DNA from: Streptomyces atratus
GTDB taxonomy: Bacteria > Actinomycetota > Actinomycetes > Streptomycetales > Streptomycetaceae
Assembly: GCF_900119365.1 (NCBI RefSeq)
Contig: NZ_FPJO01000021.1
Coordinates: forward strand, 1-64,000
DNA: 64,000 nucleotides
Direction: 5' to 3'
Shown: piece after piece, positions 7,364 through 14,804 of the stretch
How positions within the stretch are numbered: position 1 is the first letter of the stretch
How the letters are laid out: each line of letters starts with the position of its first letter
Translations under genes and position numbers: made by a program
The notes under the pieces: generated by a model
Database searches by the model: none
What the model saw: only the letters and a program-made list of their open reading frames with translations
What the model was told of the DNA's origin: nothing

Positions 7364-8549
7364 CGTTCGCGTCCTCGCCGTTGATCCCCAGGCCCGGGAG
7401 CAGGCCGGGGAGGAGCGGCGGGAGGGTGACGTCCGGGGTGGGCGGGGTGCTGCCCCGGCCGTCGGTGGACGGGACGGTGCCCGGGGGCGGGGTACCGAGG
7501 AGGCCGTCCGTGCTGCCGCCGATCAGGCCCTCGGACGCGGCGCTGCCCGAACCTGACGGGTGGGGCGCGGCGCTGTCGCCCGTACGGCCGTGTGGGGCTT
7601 CCGGTGACGTGGGCGCCGAGGGGGCCGTGCGGGAGGGTGCCGTGTCCCGATTCGCGGTGTCCGACTGCTGTGCGCCGCCGCTGCCGTCCGGGGTGCGGGG
7701 GAGCAGTGACTGGAGCGGCTGGACCTCTTGGTCTATGGCGTCGAAGACCGAGCTGACCTGGTCGCCGACGTCCGTCAGCTGTACGGGCAGCCGGTCGCGG
7801 AGGCTGCTCCAGGTCTCGCGGTGCGCGCGGGAGAAGGAGTCCAGGGTCTGGATGGGGCCGATGGCGCCGTTCTGCTGGTAGGCGGAGTGGAGCAGGCGGT
7901 GGCCCTCGCTGGCGTCGTGCGTCATGCCGTTGAGCGTGCGCCTGACCTCGCCGAGCTGTTCGTGGTCCAGAGCGCCGGAGCGGGCGCGCTCCATCAGCCG
8001 GCGGGCCTCGCTGAGCCTGGTCGACGCCTGGTCGAGGTAGACCTCGCCGCGGTCGGCGTCGCCGCTGGCCATGCCGAGGTGGATGTCCTCCATGCCGCGC
8101 TTGAGCCCGTACAGCGAATCACCCGGCAGGGCGTCGGAACTGGCAGCGGCCACTCCGCCGAAGGCCCCCGCCGCCACACCGACGGTGAGTCCGCCGGCCG
8201 CGAGGCCCTTCGTCCAGCGTGAACGCGGTCGCAATTTCCGGAGCGGGGAGGCCCGGTGGGCTCCCTTGGCACGCTGCTCGGGCACCGTAGGGCCCGCGGA
8301 CGCACCGCCCTCGGTGAGCATGGCCTCCATGGCGGCGACGAGCTGGGCTCGCTGCACCACTTTGACCTCGGGATCCAACTCCGGCCGCGGTACTTCACCG
8401 AGGCCGTTCGCCAGGGCCAGCAGCGGTCCGTGGCCGGCCTCTTCGGCCGGTTCCTCGGGCTGTGCGGCCGCCGCACCGCGGAGCGACTGCTCCTCCAGGG
8501 CCTGGGCGAAGGCGTTCGCCCGCCGGTGTGCCGAAACGTTTGCGATCAC
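7359..8549 (-). CDS. rsbN: RsbN, anti-sigma factor of sigma-BldN (DUF5667 protein)
   Basis: A 396-residue single-pass membrane protein. Residues 1-113 are soluble and should bind sigma-BldN; a hydrophobic segment follows the basic KLRPRSRWTKG (about 114-137); the outer part holds the DUF5667 helical domain (DALPGDSLYGLKRGMEDIHL) and a long Pro/Ser/Thr-rich tail. RsbN holds sigma-BldN inactive in S. venezuelae, where it is also encoded beside bldN; this gene is placed by the same synteny. I choose GTG 8549 over GTG 8558 because AGGAGG lies 8 nt before 8549 but touches 8558. A candidate sigma-BldN promoter stands upstream, suggesting a feedback loop. The stop codon is inside the 7295-7363 palindrome. 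Confidence 0.88.
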   Translation of the reverse strand: MIANVSAHRRANAFAQALEEQSLRGAAAAQPEEPAEEAGHGPLLALANGLGEVPRPELDPEVKVVQRAQLVAAMEAMLTEGGASAGPTVPEQRAKGAHRASPLRKLRPRSRWTKGLAAGGLTVGVAAGAFGGVAAASSDALPGDSLYGLKRGMEDIHLGMASGDADRGEVYLDQASTRLSEARRLMERARSGALDHEQLGEVRRTLNGMTHDASEGHRLLHSAYQQNGAIGPIQTLDSFSRAHRETWSSLRDRLPVQLTDVGDQVSSVFDAIDQEVQPLQSLLPRTPDGSGGAQQSDTANRDTAPSRTAPSAPTSPEAPHGRTGDSAAPHPSGSGSAASEGLIGGSTDGLLGTPPPGTVPSTDGRGSTPPTPDVTLPPLLPGLLPGLGINGEDANG

Positions 8550-8679
8550 TGGCGGCACCTCCTCTCGTCATGACGGTCGACTCCCCTGAGGGTCCGGAAG
8601 GTTGCACACCTTGAGCGCTTCCACACGAATGAGTGAGTGTCGGCGGACATGAGGTGACGACAGGGGGCCTGCAACCGGC

Positions 8680-8708
8680 ACAACGAGGGGCGCGGCACTT
8701 GGGTTACG
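8680..8708 (-). promoter_or_regulatory. candidate sigma-BldN promoter of rsbN
   Basis: On the minus strand CGTAAC (8708-8703) and CGTTGT (8685-8680) are separated by 17 nt. This closely fits the sigma-BldN consensus as I recall it (CGTAAC, 16-17 nt, CGTTGA). It points at rsbN, with a leader of about 120 nt. Confidence 0.6.
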
Positions 8709-8774
8709 CACGAAGGATGATCGGACCAGTGCGTGATGGGTGTGTCGCCGAGAGCGATTCGGCCGGGGGTGGGG

Positions 8775-9551
8775 TCAGCGGGCATCGTCCGGGAGGAGCC
8801 GGGCCAGCGTGCGGACGGCGCGGTACTGAAGGGTCTTGATCGCACCCTCGTTCTTGCCCATGACCCGGGCGGTCTCGGCGACCGAGAGGCCCTGGAGGAA
8901 GCGCAGGGTCACGCACTCCTGCTGCTGGGGGTTGAGCCGGCGCACGGCCTGCAGGAGCGCGGCGTTGGACAGGGACTCCAGGACGGAGTCCTCGGGGCTG
9001 CGTTCGACCTCGTTGGCGTCGAGCATTTCGCCGGTGGTCACTTCGAGCCGGAAGCGGCTGGACTTGAAGTGGTCGGCGACCAGGTTGCGGGCGATGGTGA
9101 CCAGCCAGGCGCCGAAGTCGCGGCCCTGCCAGGTGAAGGTGGAGATGCGGCGCAGGGCGCGCAGGAAGGTCTCGCTCGTGAGATCCTCCGCCGTCGCCTT
9201 TCCGCCCACGCGGTAGTAGATGTAGCGGTAGACGGTGTCGCTGTACTGGTCGTAGAGGCGGCCGAAGGCGTCGGCCTCGCCGGCCTGGGCGCGCTCGACG
9301 AGATCCATCATGCGCGCGCTGTCGCTGTCGGCGGTCGGCCGGCGGACGGTGGACGTGGTCGTTGCGCCGCGGTTGCTGCGTCTTCCGACCGCCGCACCGC
9401 GTTCGGCCAGGGCATAGCAAGGGCCGACAGGTGCAGGGGCGGCAAATGCGGGTACGGCGTACGCGGTGGGGACGAAGCCGCGCAAACGGTCGGCGACCGT
9501 TGCGCGCAGCGTAGCCAGGCCCGAGGCGTCAACCCCGACGTGTGGGTACAC
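8775..9551 (-). CDS. bldN: pro-sigma factor BldN (ECF sigma factor of development)
   Basis: A 258-residue ECF sigma factor. The first ~80 residues (MYPHVGVDASGLATLRATV to DSDSAR) are the extension known in BldN, removed by proteolysis to give active sigma. Region 2 runs about 85-155 (AFGRLYDQYSDTVYRYIYYR, then AEDLTSETFLRALRRISTF), and region 4 about 195-255 (LNPQQQECVTLRFLQGLSVAETA). Sigma-BldN is required for aerial mycelium and directs chaplin and rodlin genes. The GTG at 9551 has GGGAG upstream and begins the conserved extension. rsbN lies downstream on the same strand and encodes its inhibitor. In S. coelicolor bldN is a BldD target; a possible BldD-type repeat lies at 9597. Confidence 0.96.
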   Translation of the reverse strand: MYPHVGVDASGLATLRATVADRLRGFVPTAYAVPAFAAPAPVGPCYALAERGAAVGRRSNRGATTTSTVRRPTADSDSARMMDLVERAQAGEADAFGRLYDQYSDTVYRYIYYRVGGKATAEDLTSETFLRALRRISTFTWQGRDFGAWLVTIARNLVADHFKSSRFRLEVTTGEMLDANEVERSPEDSVLESLSNAALLQAVRRLNPQQQECVTLRFLQGLSVAETARVMGKNEGAIKTLQYRAVRTLARLLPDDAR

Positions 9552-9596
9552 GGGACTCCCAGAGGCAGAGCTTCCATCACGTGCAGTGCGAAACCG

Positions 9597-9612
9597 TCAC
9601 TCGTCGTAGTGA
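9597..9612. promoter_or_regulatory. possible BldD-type operator upstream of bldN
   Basis: TCACT (9597-9601) and AGTGA (9608-9612) form a 5-bp inverted repeat with a 6-nt gap, followed by a second GTGA. It lies 46 bp upstream of the bldN start. BldD boxes have TCAC/GTGA half sites and bldN is a known BldD target, but the spacing here is not a textbook match. Confidence 0.35.
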
Positions 9613-9873
9613 GTGAGGGGTTCCGGAATGCGTCTGAGGAGAATAACGCTTCGTACAGGCAGTGCTACACCCAGTTGCTCAAATCACCGATTACGTCGTT
9701 TCCGTATCGACTAAACGACGCATCTAGTAGCACATCGTGACCGTTTGTTGATCGAATTACTTCGCGATCTGTCTGCCGGGGCGACGGGTTGTGGTCGTGT
9801 GCGAGCAACGCGACTGGCGGGAGCGGTCGCTGGGTAGGGGGTTCCGATCGGCTGCGCGGGTCCGGGCGTGGCT

Positions 9874-9899
9874 CGCCCGGCCCGCGGAGGGGCCGGGCG
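9874..9899 (-). terminator. terminator of the HAD-IB hydrolase gene
   Basis: A 10-bp perfect stem (CGCCCGGCCC with its complement) and a 6-nt loop, 13 bp beyond the stop codon at 9912. Confidence 0.65.
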
Positions 9900-9911
9900 G
9901 GACGGGGCGCG

Positions 9912-10865
9912 TCAGCGGCGGCGGCGGTGCAGGGCGACGGCGGCCGCGGTGCCGCCCGCGATCGCGCCCACGCCGGCTGCGGCCGGGATGCCGACCTTGG
10001 CCGCCTTGCGGCCCGTCCGGTAGTCCCGCAGCCGCCAGTCGAGCGCGCGGGCGTGCTTGCGGAGCTTGGCGTCGGGGTTGATCGCGTACGGGTGTCCGAC
10101 CAGGGACAGCATCGGGATGTCGTTGTGCGAATCGCTGTACGCCGCGCAGCGGTCGAGGTCCAGGCCCTCGGCGGCGGCCAGGGCGCGGACCGCCTCGGCC
10201 TTCGCGGGACCGTGCAGCGGCTCGCCGACCAGGCGGCCGGTGTAGACGCCGCCCACGGATTCTGCGACCGTGCCGAGCGCGCCGGTCAGGCCGAGCCGGC
10301 GGGCGATGATCGTGGCGGTCTCCACCGGGGCGGCGGTGACCAGCCAGACGCGCTGTCCGGCGTCGAGGTGGGCCTGGGCGAGGGCCCGGGTGCCGGGCCA
10401 GATGCGGTCGGCCATGTACTCGTCGTAGATTTCCTCACCGATGGACATCAGCTCGGAGACCCGGTGGCCCTTGACGATGGACAGGGCGCTGTCGCGGGCG
10501 TCCTGCATGTGCTCCGGGTCCTCGACGCCGGCCAGCCTGAACCAGGCCTGCTGCCAGGCGAACCGGGTCAGCTCGCGGCGCTGGAAGAACTTCCGCTTGT
10601 ACAGGCCGCGGCCGAAGTGGAAGATCGCCGCGCCCTGCATGACGGTGTTGTCCAGGTCGAAGAAGGCGGCGGCCCGGTCGTCGCCGACGACGGGGAAGGG
10701 TGCTTCCTCGGCCTCCGCCTTCGTGGCGGCGTCCTGCTCGGTGCCGGGGGGCTGATCGTCGGGGAGGGTGGACTTCCGCGCTGCCTCAGCTGCTGCCTCG
10801 CCGGCCAGCACGCTCCGTGCTGTCGCGGGGCGCCTACGGGGTGTGAGCCATCCAAGAGCGGCCAT
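9912..10865 (-). CDS. HAD-IB family hydrolase (SerB-like), membrane-tethered at the C-terminus
   Basis: A 317-residue HAD phosphatase. After a ~65-residue low-complexity leader comes motif I AAFFDLDNTVM (DxDxT), then motif II in VWLVTAAPVE, and the motif III/IV region CAAYSDSHNDIPMLSLVGHP, the class IB signature also seen in phosphoserine phosphatase. The last ~30 residues (AKVGIPAAAGVGAIAGGTAAAVAL then RRRR) form one membrane anchor with a basic tail. Relatives have been called inhibition of morphological differentiation protein; the substrate is unknown. ATG 10865 starts MAALGWLTPRRR. It is transcribed away from the glutaredoxin gene, with a 147-bp gap. Confidence 0.85.
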   Translation of the reverse strand: MAALGWLTPRRRPATARSVLAGEAAAEAARKSTLPDDQPPGTEQDAATKAEAEEAPFPVVGDDRAAAFFDLDNTVMQGAAIFHFGRGLYKRKFFQRRELTRFAWQQAWFRLAGVEDPEHMQDARDSALSIVKGHRVSELMSIGEEIYDEYMADRIWPGTRALAQAHLDAGQRVWLVTAAPVETATIIARRLGLTGALGTVAESVGGVYTGRLVGEPLHGPAKAEAVRALAAAEGLDLDRCAAYSDSHNDIPMLSLVGHPYAINPDAKLRKHARALDWRLRDYRTGRKAAKVGIPAAAGVGAIAGGTAAAVALHRRRR

Positions 10866-11012
10866 GCCGTGAGCATAGCCAGTCGGTCAGTCCCTTCCCG
10901 ACCTGCCGGGATGCCGCGGCGTGAACTCTCGGCAGCCGATTTGTTGAACGGGTGATTCCGGGCGTTCCGGATAAAGAGTGGAACGGCTTCGCCTCCGGCG
11001 CAGAATGAAGGC

Positions 11013-11288
11013 ATGAGTGCCCTGTTGCGACGTACGAAGAAGAAGCCCGCGGAACGCGTGGTGACCCTGGTGGGGAAACCCGGGTGTCACCTCTGTGACG
11101 ACGCCAGGCAGGTGGTGCGGGAGGTGTGCGAGGAGACCGGTGCGTCCTGGGAGGAGAAGGACATCACCCGGGACGAGGAGCTGTACCGGGCGTACTGGGA
11201 GCAGATCCCGGTGGTGCTGATCGACGACGAGCAGCACACGTTCTGGCGGGTGGACCCGGCCAGGCTGCGCAGGGCACTGCGTTCCTGA
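11013..11288 (+). CDS. glutaredoxin-family protein
   Basis: A 91-residue thioredoxin-fold protein. The redox motif is KPGCHLCDDA (C25-H-L-C28), the cis-proline is in QIPVVLIDDEQ, and the helix after the motif is typical of the DUF836/glutaredoxin-like group. It is expected to work as a small cytosolic thiol-disulphide exchanger, possibly with mycothiol as actinomycetes lack glutathione. Position just before rex is conserved in Streptomyces, which links it loosely to redox control, but it has its own start region and ends about 60 bp before the rex leader begins. Confidence 0.88.
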   Translation: MSALLRRTKKKPAERVVTLVGKPGCHLCDDARQVVREVCEETGASWEEKDITRDEELYRAYWEQIPVVLIDDEQHTFWRVDPARLRRALRS

Positions 11289-11431
11289 GCGAAAGCCGGT
11301 TACCATCATGGGCGTTTTGAGTGCTCTCGGGGGAGTGGTTGTGAGGAGTGTGTGCCGCTTTGCCCCCTTCGGGCCTGCAACGGGCTGATGCGATCCTTGG
11401 TTCCGGGATCGCACGACGAATGTGCGTGACC

Positions 11432-11448
11432 CCGGTCACTTTGACCGG
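11432..11448. promoter_or_regulatory. CCGGTCA-CTT-TGACCGG inverted repeat at the rex -35 region
   Basis: A 7-bp perfect inverted repeat with a 3-nt centre. It overlaps the probable -35 element TTGACC (11441-11446) and lies 20 bp upstream of the Rex operator. It could be a second regulator site; none is known to me here. Confidence 0.4.
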
Positions 11449-11467
11449 ACAAAACGGACACTATCTT

Positions 11468-11483
11468 TGTGCACGTGTTCACA
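11468..11483. promoter_or_regulatory. Rex operator (ROP)
   Basis: TGTGCACGTGTTCACA fits the Rex consensus TGTGAACnnnTTCACA with one mismatch. It lies just downstream of the TTGACC (11441) and TATCTT (11462) elements, where Rex would block transcription. Rex binds here when NADH is low and is released when the NADH/NAD+ ratio rises, so the rex-hem operon would be autoregulated by redox state. Confidence 0.88.
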
Positions 11484-11560
11484 AAGACATAGCCTGCATT
11501 CGACGGGGCGGTCCTGGGAAATACGGCCGCCTGCAGCCCCGCTCATCCCGCAGGAGCACC

Positions 11561-12328
11561 GTGGCAACTGGCCGAACTCACCGACCGGCGACCCGTAGCC
11601 GAGGAATTCCCGAGGCCACCGTCGCCCGACTTCCGCTGTACCTGCGCGCACTGACCGCGCTCTCCGAGCGCTCGGTCCCCACGGTCTCGTCCGAGGAGCT
11701 CGCCGCGGCGGCGGGGGTCAACAGCGCCAAGCTGCGCAAGGACTTCAGCTACCTCGGTTCGTACGGTACGCGTGGTGTCGGGTACGACGTCGAGTATCTC
11801 GTGTACCAGATCTCCCGCGAGCTAGGGCTCACCCAGGACTGGCCGGTCGTGATCGTCGGTATCGGTAACCTCGGCGCCGCGCTCGCCAACTACGGCGGAT
11901 TCGCCTCCCGCGGTTTCCGGGTCGCCGCGCTGATCGACGCCGACCCCGCGATGGCCGGAACGCCGGTCGCCGGGATCCCCGTCCAGCACACCGACGAACT
12001 GGAGCGGATCGTCGGTGACAACGGCGTGTCGATCGGTGTCATCTCGACCCCGGCCGGGGCCGCGCAGCAGGTCTGCGACCGGCTCGTCGCCGCGGGCGTC
12101 ACCTCCATCCTGAACTTCGCGCCGACCGTGCTGTCCGTGCCCGACGGCGTGGACGTCCGCAAGGTCGACCTCTCCATCGAGCTCCAGATCCTCGCCTTCC
12201 ACGAGCAGCGCAAGTCCGGCGAGGAGACCGCCGAGAGCAGCCCGGACCCGGCCGCACCCCCGGTGCGCTCGGTCACGGGAAGCCGGAAGGGACCTGACGG
12301 GGACATGCCCGCCGTGATGCCGGCATGA
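11561..12328 (+). CDS. rex: redox-sensing transcriptional repressor Rex
   Basis: A 255-residue repressor. Residues about 1-85 form the winged helix (RLPLYLRALTALSERSVPTV, then SSEELAAAAGVNSAKLRKDF). The Rossmann domain begins at WPVVIVGIGNLGAALANY (GxGxxG) and binds NADH or NAD+; the C-terminal helix (KVDLSIELQILAFHEQ) swaps between subunits of the dimer. The GTG at 11561 is preferred: CAGGAG stands 6 nt upstream and MATGRTHRPATRSRGIPEA matches Rex N-termini. Its stop codon overlaps the hemA start (ATGA), so it heads the rex-hemACD operon. In Streptomyces Rex also controls respiratory genes such as cydAB. Confidence 0.97.
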   Translation: MATGRTHRPATRSRGIPEATVARLPLYLRALTALSERSVPTVSSEELAAAAGVNSAKLRKDFSYLGSYGTRGVGYDVEYLVYQISRELGLTQDWPVVIVGIGNLGAALANYGGFASRGFRVAALIDADPAMAGTPVAGIPVQHTDELERIVGDNGVSIGVISTPAGAAQQVCDRLVAAGVTSILNFAPTVLSVPDGVDVRKVDLSIELQILAFHEQRKSGEETAESSPDPAAPPVRSVTGSRKGPDGDMPAVMPA

Positions 12329-13821
12329 GTCTTCTCGTCGTAGGGCTGAGCCACCGCAGCGCCCCCGTCTCCGTACTGGAGCGGGCCTCGCTGGCTGCCG
12401 AGACACAGGCCAAGCTGCTCCAGGACACCCTCGCCGCGGAGCCCGCGGTCGAGGCCGCCGTCCTGGCCACCTGCAACCGCATCGAGCTGTACGCCGACGT
12501 GGACAAGTTCCACGCGGGCGTCGCCGAGCTGTCCACGCTCCTCGCCCAGCACAGCGGCGTCGGTCTGGACGAGCTCACTCCGTATCTCTATGTGCACTAC
12601 GAGGACCGGGCCGTCCACCACCTCTTCTCGGTGGCGTGCGGGCTGGACTCGATGGTCGTCGGCGAGGGTCAGATCCTCGGCCAGATCAAGGACGCGCTGG
12701 CGCTGGGGCAGGAGCTCCACACCGCGGGCCGGCTGCTGAACGACCTGTTCCAGCAGGCCCTGCGGGTCGGCAAGCGGGCCCACAGCGAGACCGGAATCGA
12801 CCGGGCCGGGCAGTCGCTCGTCACCTTCGGCCTGGAGCAGCTCGCGGCCGGCGCGGACGTCGCCGACTGGGCCGCGGGCAAGCGCGCCCTGGTGATCGGC
12901 GCGGGCTCGATGTCCTCGCTCGCCGCCGCCACTCTGGCCCGCACCGGTGTCGCCGAGATCGTCGTCGCCAACCGGACCCGGGCCCGTGCCGACCGGCTCG
13001 TCGAGATCCTGGCCCAGCCCGGAGGCACCGGCGTGGCCGCCCGAGCCGTGGAGATGGCCGCCGTCTGCGACGAACTGACACGTGCCGACGTCGTCGTCTC
13101 GTGCACCGGTGCGACCGGTCTCGTGCTGACCGCCGAGGCCGTCGCCGCGGCACTCGGCCTGGACGTCGACGACGCCGCCGAGACACCCGCCGCCGCGCCC
13201 GCGGTGCCCGCCCCCTCCGATGTCGACCGGCACGCCGCCTGGGTGGAGAACGGCAGCGCCGGAGCGGTGCGCCAGGCCGTCCGCCGGGCCACCGTGCCCG
13301 CGCAGGGCACCGGCCCCGTGCGCCTCGCCCTGCTCGACCTCGCCATGCCGCGCGACATCGACGGTGGGGCGGCCCGGCTCGACGGGGTGCGCCTCGTCGA
13401 CATCGAGTCGCTCGCGGAGGCGTCGGCGGACGCCCCGATGGCCGCCGACGTGGACCAGGTGCGCACCATCGTCTCCGACGAGGTCGCCGCCTTCGGCGCC
13501 GCCCAGCGCGCCGCCCACATCACCCCGACCGTCGTCGCGCTGCGCACGATGGCCGCCGGAGTGGTCGCGGGCGAGATCGCGCGGCTCGACGGACGCCTCC
13601 CCGACCTGGACGAGAAGCAGCGCGCCGAGATCTCGCAGACCGTGCGCCGCGTCGTCGACAAGCTCCTGCACGCGCCCACCGTGCGGGTCAAGCAGCTCGC
13701 CAGCGAGCCCGGCGGCGCCGGGTACGCCGATGCGCTGCGAGAACTCTTCGACCTCGACCCGCAGACGGTCGCAGCCGTCTCCCGGGCAGACCTGAACGAC
13801 CCGAATCGAGGGCGGTCATGA
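12325..13821 (+). CDS. hemA: glutamyl-tRNA reductase
   Basis: A 498-residue NADPH-dependent enzyme that reduces the glutamyl group of Glu-tRNA to glutamate-1-semialdehyde, the first committed step of the C5 haem route. The catalytic Cys is in ATCNRIELYA (C50), the signature ACGLDSMVVGEGQILGQIK follows, the Rossmann motif is ALVIGAGSMSS, and the C-terminal dimerisation helices end the chain. The NADPH domain carries an Ala/Pro-rich insertion (about 275-300, AAETPAAAPAVPAPSD) usual in Streptomyces. The ATG overlaps the rex stop and the gene overlaps hemC, both by 4 nt, giving tight translational coupling. Confidence 0.97.
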   Translation: MSLLVVGLSHRSAPVSVLERASLAAETQAKLLQDTLAAEPAVEAAVLATCNRIELYADVDKFHAGVAELSTLLAQHSGVGLDELTPYLYVHYEDRAVHHLFSVACGLDSMVVGEGQILGQIKDALALGQELHTAGRLLNDLFQQALRVGKRAHSETGIDRAGQSLVTFGLEQLAAGADVADWAAGKRALVIGAGSMSSLAAATLARTGVAEIVVANRTRARADRLVEILAQPGGTGVAARAVEMAAVCDELTRADVVVSCTGATGLVLTAEAVAAALGLDVDDAAETPAAAPAVPAPSDVDRHAAWVENGSAGAVRQAVRRATVPAQGTGPVRLALLDLAMPRDIDGGAARLDGVRLVDIESLAEASADAPMAADVDQVRTIVSDEVAAFGAAQRAAHITPTVVALRTMAAGVVAGEIARLDGRLPDLDEKQRAEISQTVRRVVDKLLHAPTVRVKQLASEPGGAGYADALRELFDLDPQTVAAVSRADLNDPNRGRS

Positions 13822-14804
13822 CCGACAACTCACCCCTGGGCGCGGGGGCCGACAAGCCGCTGAGGCTGGGCACCCGGCGCAGCAAGCTCGCCATGGCGCA
13901 GTCCGGCCACGTCGCCGACGCGGTCAGCGAGGTGACCGGGCGCGCCGTCGAGCTCGTCGAGATCACCACGTACGGCGACACCTCGCGGGAGCACCTCGCG
14001 CAGATCGGCGGCACCGGTGTGTTCGTCGCGGCGCTGCGCGACGCGCTGCTGCGGGGCGAGGTGGACTTCGCCGTCCACTCGCTCAAGGACCTGCCGACCG
14101 CGCAGCCCGAGGGCCTCGTGCTGGCCGCGGTGCCGGTGCGCGAGGACCCGCGCGACGTGCTGGTGGCGCGGGACGGGCTGACCTTCGAGCAGCTGCCGTC
14201 CGGCGCCCGCATCGGTACCGGCTCGCCGCGCCGCATGGCGCAGCTCAACGCGTACGCCCGTAACCACGGCCTCGACATAGAGACCGTGGCGATCCGGGGT
14301 AACGTCGATACGCGTATCGGATTTGTCCGGAGCGGTGAGCTGGACGCGGTGGTACTCGCCGCGGCCGGGCTCAGCCGCCTCGGCCGGACCGGTGAGGTGA
14401 CCGACTTCCTGTCGGTCGACACCGTCCTGCCCGCTCCCGGCCAGGGAGCACTGGCGATCGAGTGCGCTGCGAGCAGCGCCGACCTCGCCGCCGCGCTCGC
14501 CGAGCTCGACGACCCGTACACCCGGGTCGCCGTGACCGCCGAGCGTGCCCTGCTCGCCGCCCTGGAGGCCGGTTGCTCCGCACCTGTGGGTGCGCTGGCC
14601 GACCTCCTGGTCGACGGACAGGCTGTCAACGAACTGCGCCTGCGCGGTGTCGTCGGTTCCACCGACGGTTCCTCGCTGGTGCAGCTGTCCACCACCGGTC
14701 CCGTTCCCACGTCGCAGGACGACGCGGCGGCCCTCGGTCGCGAGCTCGCGACCGAGATGCTTGCCAAGGGTGCGGCCGGTCTTATGGGGGAGCGAGCACT
14801 TTGA
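13818..14804 (+). CDS. hemC: hydroxymethylbilane synthase (porphobilinogen deaminase)
   Basis: A 328-residue cytosolic enzyme that joins four porphobilinogens into hydroxymethylbilane. The N-terminal RLGTRRSKLAMAQSGHVAD, the substrate-binding FAVHSLKDLPT and the GTGSPRRMAQL segment are all present. The dipyrromethane cofactor is carried on the Cys of LLAALEAGCSAPVG. Length is normal for the family. ATGA overlaps with hemA on one side and TTGA with hemD on the other place it in the middle of the operon. Confidence 0.97.
   Translation: MTDNSPLGAGADKPLRLGTRRSKLAMAQSGHVADAVSEVTGRAVELVEITTYGDTSREHLAQIGGTGVFVAALRDALLRGEVDFAVHSLKDLPTAQPEGLVLAAVPVREDPRDVLVARDGLTFEQLPSGARIGTGSPRRMAQLNAYARNHGLDIETVAIRGNVDTRIGFVRSGELDAVVLAAAGLSRLGRTGEVTDFLSVDTVLPAPGQGALAIECAASSADLAAALAELDDPYTRVAVTAERALLAALEAGCSAPVGALADLLVDGQAVNELRLRGVVGSTDGSSLVQLSTTGPVPTSQDDAAALGRELATEMLAKGAAGLMGERAL

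Larger units (their letters stand above)
9552..9911. other. bldN regulatory region, no gene
   Basis: This gap of 360 bp lies between the bldN start and the 3' end of the HAD-IB gene. It holds no convincing coding frame. Bases 9640-9780 are unusually A/T-rich for the window, as expected of a complex promoter region, and the far end carries the HAD-IB terminator at 9874-9899. Confidence 0.7.

Noticed and set aside
11348..11560. N-terminal extension or leader peptide of rex
   Set aside because: It would cover the promoter and Rex operator; the encoded sequence is not protein-like and GTG 11561 has a good ribosome-binding site.
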